From Actinopolyspora xinjiangensis (GTDB lineage Bacteria > Actinomycetota > Actinomycetes > Mycobacteriales > Pseudonocardiaceae), in assembly GCF_900104475.1 (NCBI RefSeq), contig NZ_FNJR01000017.1:1-64000 (forward strand): DNA of 64,000 bases. Direction: 5' to 3'. Numbering within the stretch: position 1 is the stretch's first letter; each line of letters begins with the position of its first letter. The notes under the pieces were generated by a model, which was not told where the DNA came from, made no database searches, and was given only the letters and a program-made list of their open reading frames with translations. Both the position numbers and the translations under genes were made by a program. Positions 41,959 through 49,986 of this stretch are shown piece by piece.

Positions 41959-41987
41959 AGAATAAAACCAACCGTATGGTATGTCAA
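41959..41987 (-). promoter_or_regulatory. psuG promoter with embedded 14-bp operator-like element
   Basis: On the minus strand TTGACA (41987-41982) and TATTCT (41964-41959) are separated by 17 bp. The spacer contains ACCATACGGTTGGT (41980-41967), whose ends are inverted (ACCA/TGGT). The same element in the same position occurs at 49958-49986. A repressor bound there would block RNA polymerase. The leader to the psuG ATG would be about 80 nt. Confidence 0.75.
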
Positions 41988-42198
41988 CTGTATCGTACTG
42001 GTTGGGCTGTTCGCTCCGTGTTGGGGGTGTCTTGTGGTGCGCCGATCTTGAATCGGCGGCCTCTGGCAGTAATATGCCTGTTCATAGGGGTTTACCGTCG
42101 CTCGGTTCGTGTCGTTGTCGAGTGGCGCACCCACTGGAGGGCGCTATCTGGAGGGGTATGTAGGTTACTGGGTGGAGCGGAGCAACCCGCTCCACCCA

Positions 42199-42221
42199 AC
42201 TATAAAAAAACCAAATGGTTT
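42199..42221 (-). promoter_or_regulatory. AT-rich palindromic element with possible -10 box
   Basis: AAACCA-AA-TGGTTT (42208-42221) is a perfect 14-bp palindrome resembling the outer halves of the two 14-bp elements. On the minus strand it is followed by TATAGT (42204-42199), but no good -35 box lies 17 bp upstream. A strong hairpin (42170-42197) would start the transcript. Function uncertain. Confidence 0.4.
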
Positions 42222-42349
42222 CTTTTTATGGTAGTGTTCGACCCTACTGCCCCTTCGGGGGACGGGGTAGGTCGGCCCGGACTGGCGCTCAGGGCGGCCT
42301 ACCGACAGGTGGACGGAGTCCAGGAGAGGCGATGGCCACCCGGCGGGGA

Positions 42350-42910
42350 TCAGCCCACGACGGATTCGCCCGGCTGTCGTCGCAACGACTTCGTCCGATC
42401 CGAAGTCACCTTCGGAACCCGCTCGATCCGGTGAAAGCCGCGTTCCTGGTAGATCAGTGGGCGACCGTCGCAGGTGTCCACTTCCCGTACTCGTCCCAGA
42501 AGGATGGTGTGATCACCGGCGTCGATGGTCCTTTCCCTGCCGCAGTGCACACGGGCCAACGCGTCCGGGTGAACCGGGACCCCGCCGCGGCCGGCTATGA
42601 ATCCCGTTTCGGCGAACCGCTTGGCTCCCGGTGTGGAGAAGTGCACTGCCAAGTCGCGTTGCTCCTCGTTGAGGAGGTTGATCGCGAATTCCGAGCAAGT
42701 CGAGAAGATCGGGTGCGTGCGTGCGGACTTGTCCTGGCACACCAGCAACAACGGTGGATCCATCGAAACCGAGATCACCGTGCTGGCGGCGAAACCGACC
42801 GGTTCTCCGTCCTCGTCCAGGGAGGTGGCCAGGGTCACGCTCGCCGCGAGTGATGCCATGGCTTCCTTGAAGATCGGAACCAGATCTGTTTCCGACTGTA
42901 ATCGCTGCAT
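42350..42910 (-). CDS. Flavin reductase (HpaC/RutF-like)
   Basis: The 186-residue protein has the flavin-reductase split barrel: FKEAMASLAASVTLATSLDEDGEPVGFAASTVISVSMDPPLLLVCQ, SEFAINLLNEEQRDLA, FSTPGAKRF, and DHTILLGRVREVDTCDGRPLIYQERGFHRI. It would supply reduced FMN/FAD to a partner monooxygenase; the acyl-CoA-dehydrogenase-fold enzyme two genes upstream is the obvious candidate. Its ATG shares one base with the amidohydrolase stop (TGATG). It is the last gene of the six-gene operon. Confidence 0.9.
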   Translation of the reverse strand: MQRLQSETDLVPIFKEAMASLAASVTLATSLDEDGEPVGFAASTVISVSMDPPLLLVCQDKSARTHPIFSTCSEFAINLLNEEQRDLAVHFSTPGAKRFAETGFIAGRGGVPVHPDALARVHCGRERTIDAGDHTILLGRVREVDTCDGRPLIYQERGFHRIERVPKVTSDRTKSLRRQPGESVVG

Positions 42911-44490
42911 CAGCGAAACTCCTTCGCGAGTCGCTTCCCGTTGATTGGCGGGTGGCTCTGTTCGAGTATTTCCTTGTCCGTGCTACTCGCCGGTGGAAGA
43001 ATCTTTTCGGAACTCCCGGTGGGAGCTTCTCGGATACTTTCCTCCTGGTCATCGTTCGTTTTCGACGGAGTGGAGTTCTCGTAGCGCCCGAGGGGGAGCC
43101 AGGTGCCGTTCGGTTCTCCGAAGCGCATCTCTCCTTCAGCTGTCCGTTCGAAGACGGTTTCACCGCGTCGGATCGTGCGTTCGACCACCCCGGTGAAGAT
43201 CCACCCCTGGTAGGCGGACCACCCGCACAGCGATTGAATGGATGAGTGGTTGAGTGACCACCGGTGGCTCGGATCGAAGATGACCAGGTCGGCATCGTAG
43301 CCGGCGGCTATCCTTCCCTTCCTGCCGAGCAGGCCGAACTTGCGAGCCGGTCCGTCGCTGAGCACTCGGGAGCAGATTCGCAGCAGGTCCTCGGTGTCGT
43401 GTTCCGGAAGGCGTGAACGAAGCCCGTTGAAAAGCGCGTGGAACAGCTCTTGAGTTCCGGGCAGCCCGGGGGGCGCTTCGTGAGGAAGGAGCATCTTGCA
43501 CTCCTCCGGGTGAGGAGCGTGATCACTTCCCACCGTCATCGCTTCCCCGTTGATCACAGCTGACCACAGTCTGTCCTGGTCCGCCTTGTCCCGAATGGCG
43601 GGGCTGAGTCGGATGCGGGCGCCACAGCGCTCGGTGTCGTTCGCCGTGAAGGAAAGATGATGAGTTGTCACCTCGAAGGTGATGGGTAGACCTTCCGCCG
43701 CGGCCGCACTGAGCATGTCGACTTCTTCCTTGCTGGAGACATGCACGATGTGCGCTGAAACGCCGTAACGCCGCACGAGTTCGATCAGACCGGCCACCGC
43801 CACGATGGCGCCGCTGCGCGGACGATGGGCCTCGTAGTCCCGGTACTCCCTGGGTTCACCGTGCCAACGGTCCAGCATGGAGAAGATCGCGTCGTGCTCG
43901 GCGTGGAACAGCAATCGCAGATCGCGCTCCGCGCTCACTCGAAACAGCTCCTCCAGTGATTCGCGGTCACGCAATACGTGGGAGGCCGTGTGGTGGCTCG
44001 TCAGAAACGCCTTCGCAGAGTTGGCCTCTTCCGGAGCAAAAGCACCCACACCTCCGACGTTCCGCGGATCGACACCAGCGTGAAAACGGAAGTCCACCAG
44101 ACTTCCGCCGGAGATGATCCCGTGCTTGAAGTGGGCATCCGCCGGCGTGAACATCGGCGGTTCCGTGTTCGGCATGTCCATCACGGTGGTGATGCCGCCG
44201 CTGACGGCGGCCCTCGAACCGTGCTGCCAAGTTTCCTTGTTCGTCATTCCCGGAGTGCGGAAGTGCACGTGAGAGTCGATCATCCCGGGTAGGACGTACT
44301 TCCCCTTAGCGTTCAGGAACTCATAGGCAGAAGTGGCACTTTCCGGGGGAAGTACAGCCACTATTCTCCCGTTGCGGATTCCCAGGTCCGCGGGTCGGAC
44401 ATCCCGGTGAGTCACCACGGTTCCACCGTGGATCACCAAATCGTAGTTCTCGGTGTCTATCTGCCCTGCCAATTCTTTCAACTCAGCCAT
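42910..44490 (-). CDS. Dihydroorotase/dihydropyrimidinase-like cyclic amidohydrolase
   Basis: The 526-residue protein is a metal-dependent amidohydrolase of the DHOase/allantoinase/hydantoinase group. Visible landmarks: GMIDSHVHFRTPG with metal ligands H74 and H76, NSAKAFL with K160 as the candidate carbamylated lysine, LLFHAEHD, SAHIVHVSS and GSDHAPHPEECK with the catalytic Asp. Such enzymes open or close cyclic ureides, including reduced pyrimidines. A Ser/Glu-rich extension of about 65 residues after the barrel (from ENSTPSKTNDD) is not part of the family. Next to psuG it could act on the uracil-derived ring of a C-nucleoside. It overlaps the upstream gene by 13 bp. Confidence 0.88.
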   Translation of the reverse strand: MAELKELAGQIDTENYDLVIHGGTVVTHRDVRPADLGIRNGRIVAVLPPESATSAYEFLNAKGKYVLPGMIDSHVHFRTPGMTNKETWQHGSRAAVSGGITTVMDMPNTEPPMFTPADAHFKHGIISGGSLVDFRFHAGVDPRNVGGVGAFAPEEANSAKAFLTSHHTASHVLRDRESLEELFRVSAERDLRLLFHAEHDAIFSMLDRWHGEPREYRDYEAHRPRSGAIVAVAGLIELVRRYGVSAHIVHVSSKEEVDMLSAAAAEGLPITFEVTTHHLSFTANDTERCGARIRLSPAIRDKADQDRLWSAVINGEAMTVGSDHAPHPEECKMLLPHEAPPGLPGTQELFHALFNGLRSRLPEHDTEDLLRICSRVLSDGPARKFGLLGRKGRIAAGYDADLVIFDPSHRWSLNHSSIQSLCGWSAYQGWIFTGVVERTIRRGETVFERTAEGEMRFGEPNGTWLPLGRYENSTPSKTNDDQEESIREAPTGSSEKILPPASSTDKEILEQSHPPINGKRLAKEFR

Positions 44491-45626
44491 GAGTTTCCCA
44501 CCAGTTCTTTGCTGAGGTCGTTGGTCGGCCCCATCAGCGCCACCGCGCGGGAGTCGTTGATCAGTTGATTTACCGGGTTGTCGGACACGTATCCGGCGCT
44601 TCCCAGCATTCGCGACAAGTTGATGATGACCTCTTCGGCGGTCTCCGAGGCGAAGATCTTGCTGTGCAACGTGGTGTTACCGGGCTCGTCCGAGACGCGG
44701 GAACCGGCGCGCTCGACCAGGCCACGGGCGGCCTCGACCCTGCCGCGCAGCTCCGCGAGACGGTGTCGCTGCGCCTGGTGCTCGAGCAGGTTCTTCTTCC
44801 GAGCTGTTTCGTAGCTCAGGTCCCAGGCCGCTTCGGCGATGCCCACGGACACCGCACCCAGGGAGGCACCGGAGCGTTTGACCTCGGCTATGACCCGGTG
44901 CGCCGCGTCGCGCGGTCCCAACAGTGAGTCAGGGGAAACGGTGCAGCCGGTAAGACGCACGAAGCCGGTCGCCGAGGCACGCATCCCGATGAGGTCCATA
45001 TCGGTGTCGGGCTCGATCCCCTCGCTGGTCGCGGGAACCAGAAAGAAGCTCTGCCCGGACGAGCCGTAGGAGAGGTCGTCCTCGACGTCCTCACCGGTTT
45101 GCGCGAGTATCAAGTACACATCGGCCAGCCCGGCCCCGGTGGTGAATGCCTTGCCGCCACTGACGAGCCAACTTCCGTCGGCCTGCTGTGTTGCCGTCGT
45201 AGCAAGATTCCTCTTGCTGGCACCGGCTCCGGACTCACTCCAGGCCGAGGCGGCGAGCCAGTCTCCCGAAGCCAGTGGGGGAAGAAGTTCGGCACGCTGC
45301 CTCGATGTTCCGAATTCGGCTATTCTGCTGCACACGGCCATGTGCTGGAACGCGATGATCGCCACCGAAGGATGGTGGTAGGCCAGTTCGGCCACGCGCC
45401 GATTGGCCTCCAGCGAGTCGGCTCCCGAACCGCCGTAGTACTTCGGCACCACCAATCCCGGTAACTCTGATTCACGTAAAGCGTGCAGCACTTCCGGTGC
45501 CAGCCGTCCGTCCCGGTCCGAGCGGGCGCGGTGCTCGTCGAGCACGGCGTAAAGTTGTTCCCAACCGATTCGCTGCCGCACGAGAGACTCGGTGGTGCGG
45601 ATCGAGGTCATGTCGGTGACAGCCAT
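44478..45626 (-). CDS. Acyl-CoA-dehydrogenase-fold flavoprotein
   Basis: The 382-residue product starts at ATG 45626 with GGAAGGAG five bases upstream. Landmarks are LPGLVVPKYYGGSGAD, SAWSESGAGASKRNLATTATQQADGSWLVSGGKAFTTGAG, TDMDLIGMRASATGFVRLTGC and RVEAARGLVERAG. The fold covers dehydrogenases and class D flavin monooxygenases that use flavin supplied by a reductase. A flavin reductase in the same operon and no CoA-ligase favour a monooxygenase, as an inference. The catalytic base of acyl-CoA dehydrogenases is not obvious. It overlaps the PrpF-like gene by 19 bp. Confidence 0.87.
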   Translation of the reverse strand: MAVTDMTSIRTTESLVRQRIGWEQLYAVLDEHRARSDRDGRLAPEVLHALRESELPGLVVPKYYGGSGADSLEANRRVAELAYHHPSVAIIAFQHMAVCSRIAEFGTSRQRAELLPPLASGDWLAASAWSESGAGASKRNLATTATQQADGSWLVSGGKAFTTGAGLADVYLILAQTGEDVEDDLSYGSSGQSFFLVPATSEGIEPDTDMDLIGMRASATGFVRLTGCTVSPDSLLGPRDAAHRVIAEVKRSGASLGAVSVGIAEAAWDLSYETARKKNLLEHQAQRHRLAELRGRVEAARGLVERAGSRVSDEPGNTTLHSKIFASETAEEVIINLSRMLGSAGYVSDNPVNQLINDSRAVALMGPTNDLSKELVGNSWLS

Positions 45627-46654
45627 AGCGACTCCTTCCCGCGAACATGTGGTTGCAGCGCTTTGATGTCCAACGCGCCTCGGAAGACCACTTCTTTGTG
45701 CGGCACGCTCGCCCACGACAACGTGCTCGTTATCCGGTTCCCCGACACCGCCGCGGTAGTCGTCACGGTGTTGCCCGGTGTTCGGATCAGCAGCGGTTCC
45801 TCTGGGTGTGCGGCTCTTCCCGCCAATTGGTTCGGGATGGTTCCCTCGATCTTGCTCGCCACACCCAGGCAGACAGCCCCGGTGAGCGCGATCGTCGGAT
45901 GCCACGAGGGCACCGAGATGGCACGGACCGCGACGGTTCCGTCGCCGTCCGGAAGCAGCGCGGCGACTTTCGGAAAAGCACCGTTCTCCGGGAAGCCGCG
46001 TTTCAGGGCGACCTCCCGCCGGACATCGTTCATCTTCTCGTAGAGATCCGGGTTTTCTCCCAGCAGTTCGGAGACGTCGTTCACACCGAACTCTTCGGCC
46101 GAAACGAATACGTACGGGTTTCCTACCGAAATCTCGCTGATCCTCGCGATGCCCAGTGGTAGACTGAGCCCGGTAACCGGTTCCCCTCCGGAGAGAAGGC
46201 TGCCCAGTCGTATCTCCGGATGATGCAGAAAATGCGCGGTGAAAGTAACACGGTCCCGGACGGACTCATCCACCTCGCAAACCATTTGATCACCGTTGTT
46301 GAGGACTCGCACCCTGGCCCGGATTCCGGGTGCGAGTCGATCGATCCAGCCGAGCCTGCTGGCTACGACGGTGGAGGCCAATACCGAGTGCCCACAACTG
46401 CCCCGCAGATCGAATTCCATCGGATCATTGGGGAGGACCTGGACGAACTGGTAGTCCAGGTCGAAAAGAGGATGCTCGGACATGGCTATCAACGCGATCT
46501 TCGTGATCGAGTCGAATCCTTGCTCGGTCAACCACTCCCTGGCATCCCGCAAGGCGTACCGTAACTCGGTTTCGCTCTCGGGAAGCGAATCGGAGCTGAG
46601 AACGAGTGTAGGACTCGGTGCACCGGCCGCATAGGCCACGTGGGCCAGCATCAA
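45608..46654 (-). CDS. PrpF-family isomerase (diaminopimelate-epimerase fold)
   Basis: The 348-residue protein is of the PrpF/4-oxalomesaconate-tautomerase type. AYAAGAPSPTLVLSSDSLPES near residue 8, the Cys motif LRGSCGHSVLAS near residue 83 and the second-half block WHPTIALTGAVCLGVASKIEGTIPNQLAG are visible. Characterised members shift double bonds in unsaturated di- and tricarboxylates. In this operon it may isomerise an unsaturated acid made after ring opening. Its start overlaps the asparagine-synthetase-type gene (ATGA). Confidence 0.85.
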   Translation of the reverse strand: MMLAHVAYAAGAPSPTLVLSSDSLPESETELRYALRDAREWLTEQGFDSITKIALIAMSEHPLFDLDYQFVQVLPNDPMEFDLRGSCGHSVLASTVVASRLGWIDRLAPGIRARVRVLNNGDQMVCEVDESVRDRVTFTAHFLHHPEIRLGSLLSGGEPVTGLSLPLGIARISEISVGNPYVFVSAEEFGVNDVSELLGENPDLYEKMNDVRREVALKRGFPENGAFPKVAALLPDGDGTVAVRAISVPSWHPTIALTGAVCLGVASKIEGTIPNQLAGRAAHPEEPLLIRTPGNTVTTTAAVSGNRITSTLSWASVPHKEVVFRGALDIKALQPHVRGKESLWLSPT

Positions 46655-48456
46655 ACCACCTCTCTCGAGACCGTCTCGTGCCGGGTGCGTTCGTGCGCGA
46701 ACTGCTTGACCCAGAGCTGGTGAACCATCAGTGACCAGATACTCAGCGCGGTTTCGTCCGATGGATGTGCGATTTGTCGTTTAATCAAACCGTTCACCGC
46801 GGTGGGGTCGAGCTGACCGGTCGCCGCGAGCTCGCCCGAGGACAACGTGTCCCTGGCGAAGTCGAGCAGACGATTCCCCTCGGTGAGCATCGAGGTGATC
46901 GGTAATGTGAACGGCTGTTTGGGTCGATTCAACACCGATTCAGGGAGGCGACCGCGTGCCCCGGCGTACAGCGCGCGTTTCCCCTCCTGCCCCCGAATTC
47001 GGTAGTCGTCCGGCAAACCGCGCGCCAGTCCGATCACAGCGGGCTGGCAGAACGGCAAACGGGCCTCGACCGAGTGCGCCATGCTCAGGTGGTCCACTCT
47101 GCGCAGATGATAGGCGGGAAGTCTCTCCTCGACTTCCAGGTCGGTTATCGCTTCCAGCCTGTTCCCGGGAAAGTCCAGCAGTCGGTTTTCCAGCCGCTGC
47201 GCCGTTGTTTCCCGTGACTTCAGATATTCGCGGTAGTCCTCGGTGTAGATCTGACCGCGCAGCCGTGCGGGTACCGCGGCCAACGAGTCGACGTAGTTCG
47301 ACGCCCAGTCCGCACCGTCCCACAGGGCCTGACGCATGCGTCCGTATCCGCCGAAAATCTCGTCCGCCGCGTCACCGGTAACCGCCACCTTGAAGCCGTT
47401 CTGGTGTATGGAGCGAAAGAGGAGGAAAGTGCTCACAGTAATAGGATCGGCGTTGGGCTGGCCCAGGTGCCAAATGACTTCGTTTATCAGATCGGGGAAA
47501 CTCGCGGGGTCGGATTCGACCTGATGATAAGTTGTGCCGACCCGCTCCGCGACTTCGCGGGCGTACACGCGTTCGTCGAACGGCCAGTCGCCGGTGTAGG
47601 AGATGTTGAAGCTGTGCAGATTCGGCACGTCGTCCGCCAGCATCGCCGTTACCAGGCTCGAGTCCAGTCCACCGCTGGTGATGGCCGATACCGGCACGTC
47701 CCCGATCGTCAACCGCCTTGTCTCCAGCTCCAGCAGCTCGCGGACCGTTTCTCCCGCTTGCTGGAGGCTGCTGAAACTGTACTCCGACCGAGGAAGCGAA
47801 CGCCTGGAGACGCGCAGACCTTCGGACGGGCGGAACGTCGCGGTGGCCCCCCGCGGCAGAACCCGTACATCGGCGAACATCGTCTGTTCGCCGAAGGGGG
47901 TCTTGGTGGACAGGTAGGAGTCCAGGCCCTCCGGGTGGAGGTCACGGCTTGTTCCTGGCATGGCGAGCAGCGCCGGTAGTTCCGAGGAGAAGGAGAGCGT
48001 TTCCTCGCTCTCGTCCCAGTGGTAGTACAGCGGCTTCATGCCCGCTTCGTCCGTCGCGAGTACCAGCTGGGGGTCTTCCCGCATATCCATCAGGGCGATG
48101 GCGAACATGCCGTTCAGATGCTCGACGAAATCCAAGCCGTACTTGTGGTAGAGAGCCGGGATGATGGAGCCGTCGCACTCATCGGAAAAAGAATATCCCA
48201 TTCCCGCGAGTCGGTGTCGCAGCTCGCGATGATTGTATATCTCGCCGTTGAATACGACTTTGATGATGTTCCCCAGGTGGTACGGTTGTTCCCCGTGGTC
48301 CAGATCGACGATCGCCAGCCGGTTGTTCCCCAGGACCCACTCGTCCGTATTCTCGAAATTTTGGGAGTCGGGACCGCCGTGGCGTTGCAGCTCCGACAAT
48401 AATCGGATGCGTTCCGAAGGGAGTGCGCTCCCAAAATGTCCGTATATCCTACACAT
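46651..48456 (-). CDS. Asparagine synthetase-type glutamine amidotransferase
   Basis: The 601-residue protein has an N-terminal Ntn glutaminase domain with nucleophile Cys2 (MCRIYGHFGS), RHGGPDSQ and NGEIYNHREL. The C-terminal synthetase domain begins about residue 215 and carries the PP-loop SAITSGGLDSSLV and GDAADEIFGGYGRM. Both half reactions look intact, so it should use glutamine ammonia and ATP to amidate a carboxylate. In secondary-metabolite clusters such AsnB proteins form amides or are reused for amide-bond formation. Substrate unknown. It starts 12 bases after the bicupin gene. Confidence 0.9.
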   Translation of the reverse strand: MCRIYGHFGSALPSERIRLLSELQRHGGPDSQNFENTDEWVLGNNRLAIVDLDHGEQPYHLGNIIKVVFNGEIYNHRELRHRLAGMGYSFSDECDGSIIPALYHKYGLDFVEHLNGMFAIALMDMREDPQLVLATDEAGMKPLYYHWDESEETLSFSSELPALLAMPGTSRDLHPEGLDSYLSTKTPFGEQTMFADVRVLPRGATATFRPSEGLRVSRRSLPRSEYSFSSLQQAGETVRELLELETRRLTIGDVPVSAITSGGLDSSLVTAMLADDVPNLHSFNISYTGDWPFDERVYAREVAERVGTTYHQVESDPASFPDLINEVIWHLGQPNADPITVSTFLLFRSIHQNGFKVAVTGDAADEIFGGYGRMRQALWDGADWASNYVDSLAAVPARLRGQIYTEDYREYLKSRETTAQRLENRLLDFPGNRLEAITDLEVEERLPAYHLRRVDHLSMAHSVEARLPFCQPAVIGLARGLPDDYRIRGQEGKRALYAGARGRLPESVLNRPKQPFTLPITSMLTEGNRLLDFARDTLSSGELAATGQLDPTAVNGLIKRQIAHPSDETALSIWSLMVHQLWVKQFAHERTRHETVSREVV

Positions 48457-48468
48457 TCGTTCGTTACC

Positions 48469-49260
48469 TCACTTCACTTCGGTGGGGACGGAGGCTCGTT
48501 CGTACAGCACCTTGTCGAAGGGGGTCGGTCCGCCGCACGTCACGAACTCATCGGGCATCTCGTCGCTTCTGGGAAGCCGTGTTCCGTGCGGAACCCCGGG
48601 CGGAGCGAACAGGACGTCCCCCGCCTCGGCGGGGTACCAACCGTCCGCCAAGTAGAACTGCCCGGATCCGGAGAAAGCCATGAAAGCTTCTTCGCTCTCC
48701 GGATGGACGTGCACGTTGAAGGTCTGTCCTGGTTCCATGTGTCCGCAGTGCAGACACAGTCTGCTGCTCCCCGTCCCCGGCCAGAAGACGAAATTCATTA
48801 CCGCTGTTTCTTCGGACGGGTCCATTCCTTCTGTTCCGTAGAAATTTTTCAACTGTGTCTCATCGTTGTCCAAACGGTTGAATGTCCTCGGGTTTTCGCT
48901 CCGTTGCTCGTCGCCGCGCAGCGTGCTGCGCCAGACATAAACGTGCAGCCCGGTTTTTCCCGACAGCAGCTCCAGCGGTTGTCCGGTCGGCGAGTAAAGC
49001 GCCGCCCCCCGGTCCAGGACGTGATGGCCGTTGATCGTCTCGGCTTCCCCGGAACCGTCGAAAACTACGACGATGTTTTCCTCCGATGCCGATCGATCTA
49101 GTTTCCACTTCTCTTCGGGGGACATCCGAACGACGTTGAGGGCTATTTTCTCCGCGCCGGTGTGTGTGCCCACCGGTTCGGCTATGCTCCCTTCCGGGAT
49201 CGCGCGGTAATCAAAATCGGAATGCCTGAGAATGGCCGGTTTCGCGGGGCTGCTCACCAC
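48469..49260 (-). CDS. Bicupin protein, first gene of the six-gene operon
   Basis: I place the start at GTG 49260 because CAGGAG lies six bases upstream (263 residues); an ATG at 49443 is in frame and would add 61 residues but has no ribosome site. The N-terminal cupin (KIALNVVRMSPEEKW...NIVVVFDGSGEAET) lacks metal histidines. The C-terminal cupin keeps them: FNVHVHPESEEAFMAFSGSG and VLFAPPGVPHGT. CLHCGHMEPG precedes it. Fold gives no substrate. Possible roles are a metal-dependent oxygenase or isomerase on the pathway intermediate. Confidence 0.8.
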   Translation of the reverse strand: MVSSPAKPAILRHSDFDYRAIPEGSIAEPVGTHTGAEKIALNVVRMSPEEKWKLDRSASEENIVVVFDGSGEAETINGHHVLDRGAALYSPTGQPLELLSGKTGLHVYVWRSTLRGDEQRSENPRTFNRLDNDETQLKNFYGTEGMDPSEETAVMNFVFWPGTGSSRLCLHCGHMEPGQTFNVHVHPESEEAFMAFSGSGQFYLADGWYPAEAGDVLFAPPGVPHGTRLPRSDEMPDEFVTCGGPTPFDKVLYERASVPTEVK

Positions 49261-49534
49261 AATTTTCTCCTGGGACGTCGTGTCTCTCTTCGGATCGTTG
49301 TCGATTTTAATTTCTCCGCGGAGGAGTGGTAGCGCTCGTTTTTCGAACCGCTCCAAAAACTCTCGGGGCAGCTTCGGATCGCCGATCGCGTGGCCGCGTT
49401 CGGAGTTGTGCGGTATTCGGTGGAGAACTCCCACTCGCGCCATGCCGGGGCATGTCCGGTGTGTACCGCTGGATTCGGTTCTCGTGCGTTCGGCTTCGGA
49501 GTCCTGTCACCTCCTCTCGGTCCGAGCGAGGTTC

Positions 49535-49564
49535 AAACTACAAACCGGACATGCTGTTTGTCAA
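49535..49564 (-). promoter_or_regulatory. Promoter proximal to the bicupin operon
   Basis: On the minus strand TTGACA (49564-49559) and TAGTTT (49540-49535) are 18 bp apart. An inverted repeat ACAAAC...GTTTGT overlaps it, but the 14-bp element of the other two promoters is absent. Confidence 0.6.
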
Positions 49565-49807
49565 CTACTTTGTGCTGTTCCCGGGCCTGGTGGCTGTCTG
49601 CTCCGACACCGTTGCGGAGTGGTTCAAGCGGCGTGGTGTCGCTTCGGTGTGGTTCGTCCGGGGCTGTTTCGCGGGAACGCGCAGCGGGAAGGCGATCATT
49701 ACTCTGAGTCGCCCAAGGTGTCCTTGTTCTGCTGGTGTCGATATACTATTTTCGCAGTTCAAATGGGATAAATGATCCTCGGGAGTGTTGTGCTTCACCT
49801 ACTGTGG

Positions 49808-49821
49808 TCGATCATGATCGA
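49808..49821. promoter_or_regulatory. 14-bp perfect palindrome
   Basis: TCGATCATGATCGA is its own complement. It lies between the two minus-strand promoters and could be a binding site for a dimeric regulator; no partner copy was found elsewhere in the window. Confidence 0.35.
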
Positions 49822-49957
49822 TTACGCTTAGTCGTGTTCGAGGTGTTGTTGTCTCGTTGCCCCGGTCGCCTGGTGCCCCGGGGCGAGGTGGTGGTTCGGC
49901 GGTGGGGCTTTCGGGTGATTGACCTGTCTCGGCTGGGTGCTTCCATCAACTCCGCGT

Positions 49958-49986
49958 ATTAAAATACCAAACGGATGGTTTTTAAA
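49958..49986 (-). promoter_or_regulatory. Distal bicupin-operon promoter with the shared 14-bp element
   Basis: On the minus strand TTTAAA (49986-49981) and TTTAAT (49963-49958) are 17 bp apart, and ACCATCCGTTTGGT (49979-49966) fills the spacer. It differs from the psuG-promoter element at two positions only and sits at the identical offset (two bases from the -10 box). Confidence 0.65.

Larger units (their letters stand above)
41872..42349. other. Regulatory region between the flavin reductase and psuG
   Basis: 478 bp without a convincing gene. It holds the psuG promoter/operator (41959-41987), a hairpin with an 11-bp stem GGGTGGAGCGG (42170-42180 with 42187-42197) and an AT-rich palindromic element (42199-42221). 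Composition is distinctly AT-rich for this chromosome. Confidence 0.65.

Noticed and set aside
41952-42134. 60-codon minus-strand frame before psuG
   Set aside because: It overlaps the promoter boxes of psuG and shows no codon bias of coding sequence.
49326-49775. 149-codon plus-strand frame opposite the bicupin leader
   Set aside because: No ribosome site or similarity; overlaps the two minus-strand promoters.
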